A stretch of DNA of 64,000 nucleotides from Certhia americana (taxonomy: Eukaryota; Chordata; Aves; Passeriformes; Certhiidae), in NCBI GenBank assembly GCA_018697195.1, contig CM031864.1, forward strand, positions 17,064,934 to 17,128,933, written 5' to 3'. Shown in pieces: positions 63,822-64,000 of this stretch. The notes beneath the pieces are model-generated. The model was given only the letters and a program-made list of their open reading frames with translations. It had not been told where the DNA came from and searched no databases. How positions within the stretch are numbered: the stretch's first letter is position 1; every line of letters starts with the position of its first letter. The position numbers and the translations under genes are program-made.

Positions 63822-64000
63822 ATGAGAAGGTATTTTTTCTCCTCAATGGCAGTAAAAAAAAAACGGAACAGCGCGCAAGGGGGGAGCCCCGCGCGCGAGG
63901 AGAGGCCGCGACGAAGCGCGGGGACTGGGACACGCCCAAGTGAGAGGGGCAGCAGGGAGAGGCGAGAAGGGACCAGTACCGCAGCGGGACGAAAGACGAA
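63822..64000 (+). other. Open frame running off the window, GC-rich and basic, unidentified
   Basis: ATG at 63822 opens MRRYFFSSMAVKKKRNSAQG and stays open to the last base, rich in Arg, Gly, Ser and Glu. A second in-frame ATG lies at 63846. The sequence changes abruptly from AT-rich to GC-rich after an A10 run at about 63854-63863. It does not resemble the CDC7 N-terminus I know. It could be the edge of an inserted element, a further CpG-rich exon or chance. Confidence 0.25.

Noticed and set aside
63801..63828. Tiny exon between a CTAG acceptor look-alike and GTATTT, as a CDC7 coding exon
   Set aside because: No polypyrimidine tract, and the reading does not match the CDC7 N-terminus.
1..64000. 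CRISPR arrays, operons, phage or endogenous retrovirus
   Set aside because: No spaced direct repeats, no compact gene clusters, and no LTR pair or gag-pol-env frame seen; the only interspersed repeats recognised are CR1 LINE pieces.

Overview
The window is vertebrate nuclear DNA, almost certainly from a bird. It carries one large spliced gene on the minus strand, and several decayed copies of CR1, the LINE family that dominates bird genomes (crocodilian or turtle is less likely). There are no bacterial-type operons, phage, CRISPR or insertion sequences. Small ORFs are frequent, as expected from AT-rich intron and intergenic DNA, and most are chance.

The minus strand from about 39.9 kb down to about 4.7 kb is an apparently intact orthologue of HFM1 (the MER3 family), the meiosis-specific Ski2-like DNA helicase needed for class I crossovers. 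I rebuilt 37 coding exons. Every one is bounded by AG acceptors and GT donors, every junction keeps phase, and together they give 4,317 nt (1,438 codons plus stop), close to the roughly 1,435 residues I recall for the human protein. The start codon is at 37130-37132 and the stop at 5283-5285. The N-terminal, fast-evolving part lies in exons c1-c4, the two RecA-like helicase domains in c5-c16, the winged-helix and Sec63 regions in c17-c27, a short Cys/His cluster in c29-c30, and an acidic, Ser-rich tail in c31-c37. A non-coding first exon probably lies in a CpG island at 39.8-40.4 kb, which also holds a 20-bp minisatellite and a 10-N assembly gap.

Region by region: 1-5282 is HFM1 3' UTR and flank, with one AATAAA on the minus strand. 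5283-37160 holds HFM1 exons and introns, with CR1 pieces at 32.46-33.11 kb and beside exon c2. 37.16-39.93 kb is the putative intron 1, with a CR1 copy. 39.8-40.4 kb is the HFM1 CpG-island promoter. 40.4-62.1 kb is about 22 kb of intergenic DNA with CR1, microsatellites and no coding exon I recognise. 62.1-63.0 kb is a second, stronger CpG island with CCAAT, GC-box and E2F-like sites and a consensus splice donor on the plus strand. From vertebrate synteny (HFM1 and CDC7 are divergent neighbours) it is probably the CDC7 promoter and non-coding exon 1, but no CDC7 coding exon lies in the window. 63.82-64.0 kb is a GC-rich open frame that runs off the edge.

I found no convincing new biological system. 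The points most worth a second look are the CR1 tail abutting the exon c2 splice donor, the weak GTTCCC donor of exon c30, the C22 tract plus G-quadruplex-prone TTGGG-type array just inside the putative CDC7 gene, and the abrupt GC-rich right edge.
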